Positions 27,775-34,517 of a DNA stretch of 64,000 bases are shown here, piece by piece. Below the pieces are notes generated by a model. It did no database searches. It had not been told where the DNA came from and saw only the letters and a program-made list of their open reading frames with translations. The stretch comes from Thermoleophilales bacterium (GTDB lineage Bacteria; Actinomycetota; Thermoleophilia; Solirubrobacterales; 70-9). The position numbers were made by a program, and so were the translations under genes. Each line of letters opens with the position of its first letter. Position 1 is the stretch's first letter. The DNA is taken from contig JACJWY010000002.1 of the NCBI GenBank assembly GCA_020636955.1, positions 62,001-126,000 on the forward strand, read 5' to 3'.

Positions 27775-28024
27775 CGGGCAGTCCGTATTCGTCGTAGAGA
27801 AAGTCGGTGGGATCACCATCTTTCATTTCGGGCGGCAGCCCGGCCGAGAATCTCCGCCCGATCTCGAGCAACTCTTCGGCGACGCCCTTGCGTCCGCGAA
27901 GGATCCGGTCACGCCGCTCGCGCAGGGCTTCGGTCGTGGCCACCGCCATGCTTTCGCCGGTCAACTCGGCCAGTTCCTTGGCCAGTTGATGGGCCTCGGG
28001 GGTCTTGATGTTGAGGGAACCCAT
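27731..28024 (-). CDS. vapB: VapB-like antitoxin (Rv0623 family)
   Basis: The protein has 97 residues. The N terminus SLNIKTPEAHQLAKELAELTGES and the tail ending DFLYDEYGLP match the VapB group with a short N-terminal DNA-binding strand-helix and a C-terminal toxin-wrapping tail. The chain runs about 14 residues past the usual GLP end, because its stop lies inside the toxin gene. ATG 28024 sits 6 bases after a TAGAAT box, so the message may be leaderless. Confidence 0.88.
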   Translation of the reverse strand: MGSLNIKTPEAHQLAKELAELTGESMAVATTEALRERRDRILRGRKGVAEELLEIGRRFSAGLPPEMKDGDPTDFLYDEYGLPVGNRYLGDNRDPVE

Positions 28025-28031
28025 GGGTCGA

Positions 28032-28061
28032 TTCTACCATTGGACCCCCTCGTTCTACCAT
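28032..28061 (-). promoter_or_regulatory. Direct repeats before second vapBC
   Basis: Two copies of ATGGTAGAA (minus strand; 28040-28032 and 28061-28053) are 21 bases apart, two helical turns. The proximal copy contains the TAGAAT -10-like box. No clear -35 box is present, hinting at a repressor-bound or activator-dependent promoter. Confidence 0.6.
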
Positions 28062-28093
28062 CGTCGGCTTTGCGCCTCCCGGGGCGGCCCCTC

Positions 28094-28939
28094 CTACTCG
28101 ACGGTAGCCAGAAAGCCGGTCAGCAGCTCGGTTACGGCGGGCGGGTCGTCGATGAAGGGCCAGTGGCCGGAGGCCGGCAGGATGTGGACCCGGGCCCCGG
28201 GGAAGGCGCTTCGCTGCCGGTCGGCGAAGGAGGCCGGGATGTAGGGGTCGCCGGCGCCCCAGACGACCAGGCAGGGCAGGTCGGCCGCGGCGAGCAGGGG
28301 TATCAGCTGCTTCGAGGATTTGCCGACCTTCTTCAGGTCGCGGTAGATGTCAAGCACGGCGCGGCGGGTGCGACGGTCGTAGTTGTCGTACATCCCGTCG
28401 ACGAAGTCGCGCGGCAGACCATGTGGTTCGGCTTTGGTGATAGTTCGCCGGAAGGCCGCGCGGAAGGTCACCGCCTGCATGGCCTCTCCGACCCCGCGGG
28501 TCTGCCAGCCCCGGGCCGCCCGGTGCCACTTGTACCCGGCCAGAACCCCGGTGTTGATCAGGGTGACGCTGGCGACCTGGCCGGTGTGGGTCGAGGCCCA
28601 GATCAACCCGATCGCCCCGCCGAGATCATGCAGCACGAGGTGGGCCCGCCTGACTCCCAGCGCCTTGAAGGCTTCGCCGATGAAGTCGGCGTATTCCTGC
28701 TGGCTGTGGCCGAAGCCCGGAGCCGCGATCGACTGGCCGAAGTCCGGCAGGTCGAAGGCGACCGCCCGACGGGGCGGGGCGACCGCGTCGACCAGACCCT
28801 CGAAGTCAGCGGCCGAACCCGGATTCCCGTGGATGAAGACGACCGCTTCGGAGGCCTGGTGAGGGCCCGCCTGATAGGTGCGGATCCAGTGATCGCCGAC
28901 CGCGATGCTGGACCATTCGGGAGCGCCTTCGAGAGTCAA
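28094..28939 (-). CDS. Alpha/beta hydrolase, haloalkane dehalogenase / epoxide hydrolase-like
   Basis: The protein has 281 residues. The oxyanion motif HGNPGSAADF and the nucleophile elbow LVLHDLGGAIG show an Asp nucleophile (HDLGG) instead of Ser; the acid is near VVWGAGDPYIP and the catalytic His in ASGHWPFIDDP. An Asp nucleophile is typical of haloalkane dehalogenases and epoxide hydrolases. Halide-binding residues cannot be settled by eye, since the cap is variable. TTG 28939 was chosen because nothing better lies between it and the upstream gene. Confidence 0.88.
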   Translation of the reverse strand: MTLEGAPEWSSIAVGDHWIRTYQAGPHQASEAVVFIHGNPGSAADFEGLVDAVAPPRRAVAFDLPDFGQSIAAPGFGHSQQEYADFIGEAFKALGVRRAHLVLHDLGGAIGLIWASTHTGQVASVTLINTGVLAGYKWHRAARGWQTRGVGEAMQAVTFRAAFRRTITKAEPHGLPRDFVDGMYDNYDRRTRRAVLDIYRDLKKVGKSSKQLIPLLAAADLPCLVVWGAGDPYIPASFADRQRSAFPGARVHILPASGHWPFIDDPPAVTELLTGFLATVE

Positions 28940-28958
28940 GTCGCGTCCCGCCTGTTCA

Positions 28959-29825
28959 TCAGAGGGCGAACATCGCGACCGCCGCGAAATGCAGGGCGGC
29001 GGCGCCGATCACGAAGAGGTGGAAAACCTCGTGGTAGCCGAAGTAGGTCGGGCTTGGGTTGGGCCGGCCGGTCGCGTAGACGACCGCCCCGACGGTGTAG
29101 AGGATTCCGCCGGTGGCGATCAGAAGGCCCGCCCATACCCCCGCCGTGCCGACGATCTGCGGAAAGGCGACGGCACCGATCCAGCCGACCGCGACATACA
29201 TGGCCGCACTCACCCACTTGGGTGAGCTGATCCAGAGCAGCTCGACGATGATGCCGACGATCGCGGCCGACCAGACCGCGACCAGGATCGCGGTCGACCA
29301 GGTACCGGTCAGGTTGAGCAGGGCGAAGGGCGTGACTGTGCCGGCGATCAGCAGGAAGATCATCGAATGGTCGAGCCGTCGCATCATCATCCGCGAGCGG
29401 ACCGACTTCCAGTTGACCCGGTGATAGAGCGCGCTGACCCCGAACAGGGCGCAGAGTGAAATCGCGTAGATCCCGACCGCCAGGGACTTCTTCGGAGTGT
29501 CGGCGATCATCAGCAGCGAGATGCCGAGGCCGAGCGAAAGAAAGAAGGCCCATTCGTGCGAGACCCCGCGGAATTTGGGCTTGATGGCCTTGATCGATTC
29601 GCTGGCCGAGTCTTTGACCGCGGAAGCCTTCTCGACCGCTGCGTCGCGGGCGTTCCCGGCCATCTCGACCGCCGCATCCCGAGCCACCCCGGCCCGCTCC
29701 ACGGCAGCGTCCCGGGCGTTCCCGGCCCGCTCCACCGCACCATCCCGGGCGGCGGTCGCGCGGGTTACCGCGTTTTCCTTCGCCTGAGTCGCTCGTGCGC
29801 GCGCATTTAGGGGTTCCTGACTCAC
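28959..29825 (-). CDS. Hemolysin III / PAQR-family membrane protein with 11-residue repeat head
   Basis: The protein has 288 residues. Residues about 90-288 form a seven-helix hemolysin III (YqfA/TrhA, PAQR-like) domain: SHEWAFFLSLG, ALFGVSALYHR, RRLDHSMIFLLIAGTVTPFALL, YFGYHEVFHLFVIGAAALHF. Conserved His residues of these proteins are thought to bind zinc. The first 85 residues are a long Ala-rich helix with four exact 11-residue units (ARDAAVERAGN type), like LEA proteins or apolipoprotein-type amphipathic helices. This head is not part of the family. GTG 29825 is the start. Confidence 0.9.
   Translation of the reverse strand: MSQEPLNARARATQAKENAVTRATAARDGAVERAGNARDAAVERAGVARDAAVEMAGNARDAAVEKASAVKDSASESIKAIKPKFRGVSHEWAFFLSLGLGISLLMIADTPKKSLAVGIYAISLCALFGVSALYHRVNWKSVRSRMMMRRLDHSMIFLLIAGTVTPFALLNLTGTWSTAILVAVWSAAIVGIIVELLWISSPKWVSAAMYVAVGWIGAVAFPQIVGTAGVWAGLLIATGGILYTVGAVVYATGRPNPSPTYFGYHEVFHLFVIGAAALHFAAVAMFAL
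29619..29750 (-). repeat. Four 33-base coding repeats (11-residue units)
   Basis: Residues 26-69 of the hemolysin III-like protein are four consecutive units of 11 residues, each A-R-D-x-A-V-E-x-A-x-x. The DNA is also tandemly similar (recurrent GCGTCCCGGGCGTTCCCGGCC-like stretches on the plus strand), suggesting recent slippage expansion. Confidence 0.8.
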
Positions 29826-29930
29826 CGACTAGATCGTACCGACCCCGGAGCAAAGCCCGGTAAACGGCGTGAGCATGGGCAAAGCGTGGTGTGCCCTTCC
29901 CGCAAAACCCGGAAAGTGTTTTTGAGATAA

Positions 29931-29946
29931 ACGCTATATGTAGCGT
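29931..29946 (+). promoter_or_regulatory. NrdR box
   Basis: Perfect 16-base palindrome ACGCTA-TATG-TAGCGT upstream of nrdR, matching the AT-centred NrdR box pattern. A second, degenerate copy (29963-29978, 9 of 16 positions alike) begins 32 bases downstream, the usual paired spacing, and overlaps the -10 box. It predicts repression by NrdR when dATP is abundant. Confidence 0.75.
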
Positions 29947-29975
29947 GTCAAAAAGGTATCCGACGCCAGTCCTAG

Positions 29976-29981
29976 TATAAT
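29976..29981 (+). promoter_or_regulatory. -10 box of leaderless nrdR promoter
   Basis: Perfect TATAAT eight bases before the GTG start of nrdR, so transcription should begin at or within a base or two of the start codon. The -35 region (about 29953-29958, AAGGTA) is weak. Confidence 0.65.
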
Positions 29982-29988
29982 TTGCCAT

Positions 29989-30447
29989 GTGCGTTGCCCG
30001 CATTGCGGACATCAGGGAAGTCGTGTCCTCGAAAGCCGAAGCTCCGAGGAGGGGGGCGCTGTGCGCCGTCGGCGCGAGTGCTCCAGCTGCAAGCACCGCT
30101 TCACTACATACGAGCGGTACGAGACACAGTCCCTGTTCGTCATCAAGCGGGATGGCGGGCGCCAGCCCTTTGACCGCGACAAGCTTCGCGGAGGGCTGGA
30201 GCGCGCCTCGCACAAACGTCCGGTCCGGCCGGAGGCGATCGATGAGCTCGTCAACCGGATCGAGAAAAAAGCCGTCCGGGACGGCGGTCAGATTGAGGCA
30301 GCCCGGATCGGCGACATGTGCCTGGCGGGGCTCAAGCGAATCGACCAGGTTGCGTACCTGCAATTCGCCGCGGTCTACCGCCAGCTCGGAGTCGAGGACG
30401 TCCAGGCGGAACTCGATCGGCTGAGCCCCCCGCTCAGCCGAAACTGA
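29989..30447 (+). CDS. nrdR: Transcriptional repressor NrdR
   Basis: The protein has 152 residues, standard for NrdR. The zinc ribbon uses Cys3, Cys6, Cys31 and Cys34 (MRCPHCG, CSSCKHRFTTYER); the ATP-cone domain (about 49-139) binds ATP/dATP and sets oligomeric state. NrdR represses ribonucleotide reductase genes through NrdR boxes, one of which lies directly upstream. GTG 29989 is certain from the conserved MRCPxCG start; nrdJ follows after 156 bases with no visible terminator. Confidence 0.97.
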   Translation: MRCPHCGHQGSRVLESRSSEEGGAVRRRRECSSCKHRFTTYERYETQSLFVIKRDGGRQPFDRDKLRGGLERASHKRPVRPEAIDELVNRIEKKAVRDGGQIEAARIGDMCLAGLKRIDQVAYLQFAAVYRQLGVEDVQAELDRLSPPLSRN

Positions 30448-30603
30448 ACTTCAGAACCAAATAAGTACCGGCAGGAAAGCAGGGCCACAGCACCACCAGT
30501 CACCAGCGGCACCCAGTCAGCAAAAGATTCGAGCAGTAACAGCAAGAGCAGTACCGAAAGCAAGCAGACCAGTCGTTCCAAGTAGCGAGGAGAGAACCAG
30601 AGC

Positions 30604-33465
30604 ATGTCCCAGTCAGTATCCGAGTCGACCCGCGTCAACCCCGACGGAGTCGTAGTTGAAAGACGCCTCACGCGCGAGGGTGTCCATCCCTTCGACGAAG
30701 TCGAATGGGAGATCCGCGACGCGATCATCGGCGACCCCGCCAAGCCCGCCTTCGAACAGCGGGATGTCGAGTTCCCGAAGTCCTGGTCGCAGAATGCGAC
30801 CAACATCGTCGCCCAGAAATACTTCCGCGGCCAGCTCGGTTCGCCCGACCGGGAGAACTCGGTCAGGCAGATGATCGGCCGGGTAGCCGGCACGATCGCG
30901 AACTGGGGCCGTGACGGCGGCTACTTCGCGTCCGACGCCGATGCCGACGTCTTCGAAGCCGAGCTCACCGCAACCCTGCTCCACCAGGAAGTCGCTTTCA
31001 ACTCGCCGGTCTGGTTCAACGTGGGCTTCGAAGAAACCCCGCAGTGCTCGGCCTGCTTCATCCTCTCGGTCGAAGACACGATGGAGTCGATCCTCGACTG
31101 GAACACCAAGGAAGGCAAGATCTTCCGCGGCGGCTCCGGCTCCGGCATCAACCTCTCCAACATTCGCGGTTCGATGGAGCCGCTAAAGAAGGGTGGCACC
31201 GCTTCCGGCCCGGTCTCCTTCATGCGCGGCGCCGACTCCTGGGCCGGCACGATCAAGTCCGGCGGCAAGACGCGCCGGGCCGCGAAGATGGTCGTCCTCG
31301 ATGTCGACCATCCCGACGTCGAGCACTTCATCACCTGCAAGGCCGACGAGGAAAAGAAGGCTGCCGCCCTGCGCGACGCCGGCTTCGACATGTCAATCGA
31401 CGGCGACGGCTTCACCTCGATCCAGTACCAGAACGCCAACAACTCGGTCCGGGTTTCGGACGAGTTCATGCAGGCGGTCGCCGACGACGCCGAGTGGAAC
31501 CTGCTCGCCCGCACCGACGGCTCGGTCACCAAGACCCTCTCGGCCCGCGAGCTGATGAACAAGATCGCCGAGGCGGCCTGGGACTGCGCCGATCCGGGCG
31601 TCCAGTACGACACGATCATCAACAAGTGGCACACCTGCCCCGAATCGGGCCGGATCAACGCCTCCAATCCCTGCTCCGAGTACATGCATGTCGATGACTC
31701 GGCCTGCAACCTCGCCTCGATCAACCTGATGAAGTTCCGCCGCGAGGATGGCAGCTTCGATGTCGACGGTTTCTGCGCCGTGGTCGACACGGTCTTCCTC
31801 GCCCAGGAGATCATCGTCAGCCCGTCGAGCTACCCGACCGAGGAAATCGGGAAGAACGCCCGGGCCTTCCGTCAGCTCGGCCTCGGCTACGCCAACCTCG
31901 GCGCCCTGCTGATGTCGGACGGCATGCCCTACGACTCGGATGAGGGTCGTAACGTGGCTGCCGCGATCACCTCGCTGATGACCGGTCGCGCCTACCGGCG
32001 CTCGGCCGAAATCGCCGCGACTATGGGCACCTACGATGCCTACGAGCTGAACCGCGAGCCCCACAACAACGTGATGCGCATGCACCGCGACGCGGCCTAC
32101 GAGATCGGCGCCGAGGGAGTTCACGAAGATCTGCTGAAAGCAGCCCAGTTCGAATGGGAGGTCGCTGTTGCGACCGGTGAAGAACATGGTTACCGCAATG
32201 CCCAGGCGACCGTCTTGGCCCCGACCGGGACCATCAGCTTCCTGATGGACTGCGATACGACCGGCATCGAGCCGGACTTCTCGCTGGTCAAGTTCAAGGA
32301 ACTGGTCGGCGGCGGCAACATGACCATCGTCAACAAGTCGGTGCCGCTGGCCCTGCAAACCCTCGGCTACGCGGAAGCCGAGATCGGCCAGATCGAGGCC
32401 TTCATAAACGAGCACGGCACGATCATCGGCGCCCCCGGCCTGAAGGACGAGCACCTGCCGGTCTTCGACGTCGCGGTCGGTGAGCGGGCGATCAGCCACA
32501 CCGGCCACATCGACATGATGGCGGCGACCCAGCCCTTCCTCTCCGGGGCGATCTCGAAGACGGTCAACATGCCGAACACAGCCACCGTCGAGGACATCGC
32601 CGACGCCTACACTCGCGGCTGGGAAGGCGGCCTCAAGGCCCTGGCGATCTACCGGGACGGCTCCAAGACCGCCCAGGCGCTCCGCACCGACGCCCAGAAG
32701 GACAAGGAGAAGAAAGCGGAAGCCGAGGCTCCACCGGCCGGTCCGGTCCGGCACCGGATGCCGAAGACGCGGGACTCGGTCACCCACAAGTTCTCGGTCG
32801 GTGGCCACGAGGGTTACATCACGGCCGGCAAGTACGGGGATGGCTCGGTCGGCGAGATCTTTCTCACCGACATCGGCAAGGAAGGCTCGACCATGCGGGG
32901 CATGATGAATGCCTACGCGACGGCGATCTCGCTCGGCCTCCAGTACGGAGTTCCGCTCGAGGTGTTCGTCAACAAGTTCAGCTACATGCGTTTCGACCCG
33001 GAGGGAATCACCGGCAACCCGGACATCCCCTTCGCCAAGTCGATGCCGGACTACATCATGCGCTGGCTGGCTTCCCAGTTCATCGACGATCCCGACTTCC
33101 TCGAGGAGCAGGGGATCATGACCCAGGAAGTCCGCAATCGCAAGGAAGCCGAGAACGCGGGGATCAACCTCGCCAATGGAAGCGGGAACGGCAGCCCGGC
33201 AGGAAACGGCGGGAATGGAAACGGCGGCAACGGGAATGGCGGGTCCGCTCCCGAGGCAGCCACTCCGGTGGCCGACACCGGAGGCAGCTCGGTTCCGGCC
33301 GGCACGGCCCTGACCGATGACGTCCCGGTGGTCCCGGCCAAGCTCCACTTCACCCCCGGAGCGGCCGAACTCGGACCGGCCTGCGACCAGTGCGGAGGCA
33401 TGATGCAGCGCACCGGGGCCTGCTACACCTGTTCGTCCTGCGGCAACAACACCGGCTGCGGCTGA
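30604..33465 (+). CDS. nrdJ: Adenosylcobalamin-dependent (class II) ribonucleotide reductase
   Basis: The protein has 953 residues, start ATG 30604 with AGGAGAG nine bases ahead. The catalytic barrel shows SPVWFNVG, CSACFILSV, FRGGSGSGINLSNIRG, NPCSEYMHVDDSACNLASINL and the active-site loop LAPTGTISFLMDCDTTGIEP. A Gly/Asn-rich linker (about 858-885) leads to a C-terminal cysteine cluster (CDQCGGM, CYTCSSCG) that shuttles reducing equivalents. It makes dNTP precursors from ribonucleotides independently of oxygen and needs B12. The leader (30448-30603) is rich in A, C and G and poor in T, and shows no cobalamin riboswitch. Regulation by the upstream NrdR box is likely. Confidence 0.97.
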   Translation: MSQSVSESTRVNPDGVVVERRLTREGVHPFDEVEWEIRDAIIGDPAKPAFEQRDVEFPKSWSQNATNIVAQKYFRGQLGSPDRENSVRQMIGRVAGTIANWGRDGGYFASDADADVFEAELTATLLHQEVAFNSPVWFNVGFEETPQCSACFILSVEDTMESILDWNTKEGKIFRGGSGSGINLSNIRGSMEPLKKGGTASGPVSFMRGADSWAGTIKSGGKTRRAAKMVVLDVDHPDVEHFITCKADEEKKAAALRDAGFDMSIDGDGFTSIQYQNANNSVRVSDEFMQAVADDAEWNLLARTDGSVTKTLSARELMNKIAEAAWDCADPGVQYDTIINKWHTCPESGRINASNPCSEYMHVDDSACNLASINLMKFRREDGSFDVDGFCAVVDTVFLAQEIIVSPSSYPTEEIGKNARAFRQLGLGYANLGALLMSDGMPYDSDEGRNVAAAITSLMTGRAYRRSAEIAATMGTYDAYELNREPHNNVMRMHRDAAYEIGAEGVHEDLLKAAQFEWEVAVATGEEHGYRNAQATVLAPTGTISFLMDCDTTGIEPDFSLVKFKELVGGGNMTIVNKSVPLALQTLGYAEAEIGQIEAFINEHGTIIGAPGLKDEHLPVFDVAVGERAISHTGHIDMMAATQPFLSGAISKTVNMPNTATVEDIADAYTRGWEGGLKALAIYRDGSKTAQALRTDAQKDKEKKAEAEAPPAGPVRHRMPKTRDSVTHKFSVGGHEGYITAGKYGDGSVGEIFLTDIGKEGSTMRGMMNAYATAISLGLQYGVPLEVFVNKFSYMRFDPEGITGNPDIPFAKSMPDYIMRWLASQFIDDPDFLEEQGIMTQEVRNRKEAENAGINLANGSGNGSPAGNGGNGNGGNGNGGSAPEAATPVADTGGSSVPAGTALTDDVPVVPAKLHFTPGAAELGPACDQCGGMMQRTGACYTCSSCGNNTGCG

Positions 33466-33467
33466 GT

Positions 33468-33549
33468 CGATCTGCATCCCGCCCGGCGGCACCTGTGACC
33501 ATTCGCGGTGCGTAGCACTGTCGATCAGTCACAGGACACCGCCAGATCG
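33468..33549. other. Multi-stem structured element after nrdJ
   Basis: Nested pairings: CGATCTG (33468-33474) with CAGATCG (33543-33549), GGCGG (33485-33489) with CCGCC (33539-33543, sharing one base with the outer stem), CCTGTGAC (33492-33499) with GTCACAGG (33528-33535), and an inner GTGC-GTA-GCAC hairpin (33508-33518). It starts 3 bases after the nrdJ stop and precedes a separate terminator. It may be an mRNA-stabilising 3' structure or a small RNA precursor. Confidence 0.5.
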
Positions 33550-33582
33550 GCCCCAGGACGTCAGACCTGATGACTCGACAAA

Positions 33583-33611
33583 GGGCCCCGGGAAACCGGG
33601 GCCCTTTTCTT
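33583..33611 (+). terminator. Rho-independent terminator after nrdJ
   Basis: Nine-base GC-rich stem GGGCCCCGG / CCGGGGCCC with a GAAA loop followed by TTTTCTT, a textbook intrinsic terminator. It ends the nrdR-nrdJ transcript. Confidence 0.92.
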
Positions 33612-33639
33612 GTGCGCACCACCGATTTCGGACCTGCAC

Positions 33640-33674
33640 TTGACAAATGGTGTGAGTGAGTGCATACTCACACC
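33640..33674 (+). promoter_or_regulatory. tetR promoter with overlapping operator dyads
   Basis: TTGACA (33640-33645), 17-base spacer and CATACT (33663-33668) form a strong promoter; ATG 33677 lies at the expected transcription start (leaderless). A nine-base perfect inverted repeat GGTGTGAGT (33649-33657) / ACTCACACC (33666-33674) and the nested GTGAGT-GCAT-ACTCAC (33656-33671) cover spacer and -10, the ideal place for TetR-type autorepression. Confidence 0.8.
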
Positions 33675-33676
33675 TG

Positions 33677-34312
33677 ATGGCAACGACTTCAGCCAAGAAA
33701 GGCACCGCGGCGGGCGACCGGGTCCGCAACGCTTCCCCGGCCGGCTCGCGGTCGCTTTCGACCGCCGAAGAGCGGCGGGAGGAGCTGATCTCGGCGGCGA
33801 TTCCGGTCTTTGCGGAGAAGGGCTACCACGCCGCGCCGACCACCGAAATCGCCAGGAAGGCCGGCATTTCGCAGGCCTACCTGTTCCGGCTCTTCCCGAC
33901 CAAGGAAGAACTCTTCGTGGCCGCCGTCGAGCGGTCAACCGGTCGCATGGTCGAAACGCTCGCGACCGCGGCGGCCAGGGCCGAGGAGCAGGGAATGGAA
34001 CCGGGGGATGCGATGGGTCTCGCCTACGGTGATCTGGTCGGCAGCGACCGCGAACTGCTCCTGATGCAGCTCCATGCCCAGGCCGTATCGCCCGCGATTC
34101 CCGCGGTTCGGGAGGCGATGCGAAAGTGCTTCGCCAACCTTTACGCGCTCGGCTCGGAGCGCACCGGCGGCAGCGCCGAGGAGATGAAGAGCTGGTTCGC
34201 CCACGGCATGCTGATCAACGTGATGACCGCGATCAACGCCGAAGAGGTGAACGAGCCCTGGGCCGTCGCCCTGACCGACTTCGAAGGAGACTGCTTCCCC
34301 CGCGAGAGCTGA
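33677..34312 (+). CDS. TetR-family transcriptional regulator
   Basis: ATG 33677 is taken because it sits at the predicted transcription start; in-frame codons upstream fall in the promoter. The protein has 211 residues. After a basic, disordered head (about 1-35) comes the helix-turn-helix (ELISAAIPVFAEKGYHAAPTTEIARKAGISQAYLFRLFPTKEEL, written here as the family core), then the ligand-binding helices. It probably represses itself and the MFS exporter downstream, since similar dyads occur before both. Its ligand is unknown. Confidence 0.93.
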   Translation: MATTSAKKGTAAGDRVRNASPAGSRSLSTAEERREELISAAIPVFAEKGYHAAPTTEIARKAGISQAYLFRLFPTKEELFVAAVERSTGRMVETLATAAARAEEQGMEPGDAMGLAYGDLVGSDRELLLMQLHAQAVSPAIPAVREAMRKCFANLYALGSERTGGSAEEMKSWFAHGMLINVMTAINAEEVNEPWAVALTDFEGDCFPRES

Positions 34313-34340
34313 CCGCGAGCGCGGAGACGCCGGGCCAGAC

Positions 34341-34361
34341 GCGGTCGGGAGGCCGCTTTTT
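34341..34361 (+). terminator. Terminator after tetR
   Basis: GCGGTC-GGGA-GGCCGC hairpin (one wobble pair) followed by TTTTT. It separates the tetR transcript from the MFS gene. Confidence 0.7.
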
Positions 34362-34373
34362 CAGACTTAACTA

Positions 34374-34391
34374 GTGAGTGAGCAATCACAC
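34374..34391 (+). promoter_or_regulatory. Operator-like site 1 before MFS gene
   Basis: GTGAGT-N6-TCACAC, matching half-sites of the dyads at the tetR promoter. Together with site 2 it suggests control of the exporter by the neighbouring TetR. Confidence 0.65.
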
Positions 34392-34408
34392 ATTTTTAGG
34401 AAATCAAA

Positions 34409-34426
34409 GTGAGTAACCAGTCACAC
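34409..34426 (+). promoter_or_regulatory. Operator-like site 2 before MFS gene
   Basis: A second GTGAGT-N6-TCACAC, in the same orientation and 35 bases after site 1, with an unrelated spacer, so the conserved hexamers are likely the bound bases. Confidence 0.65.
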
Positions 34427-34517
34427 ACCAAATCGGGAATCAACCAAAGCGAGGCTCGCGCAGCTCGTCCGACCAATGAAGAAGACGGGACCATCAGGCC
34501 CCGGGAAGGAGGCCGTC

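Noticed and set aside
30448..30603. Possible cobalamin riboswitch before the B12-dependent reductase
   Set aside because: No B12-box-like motif or stable structure seen; NrdR control explains the locus better.
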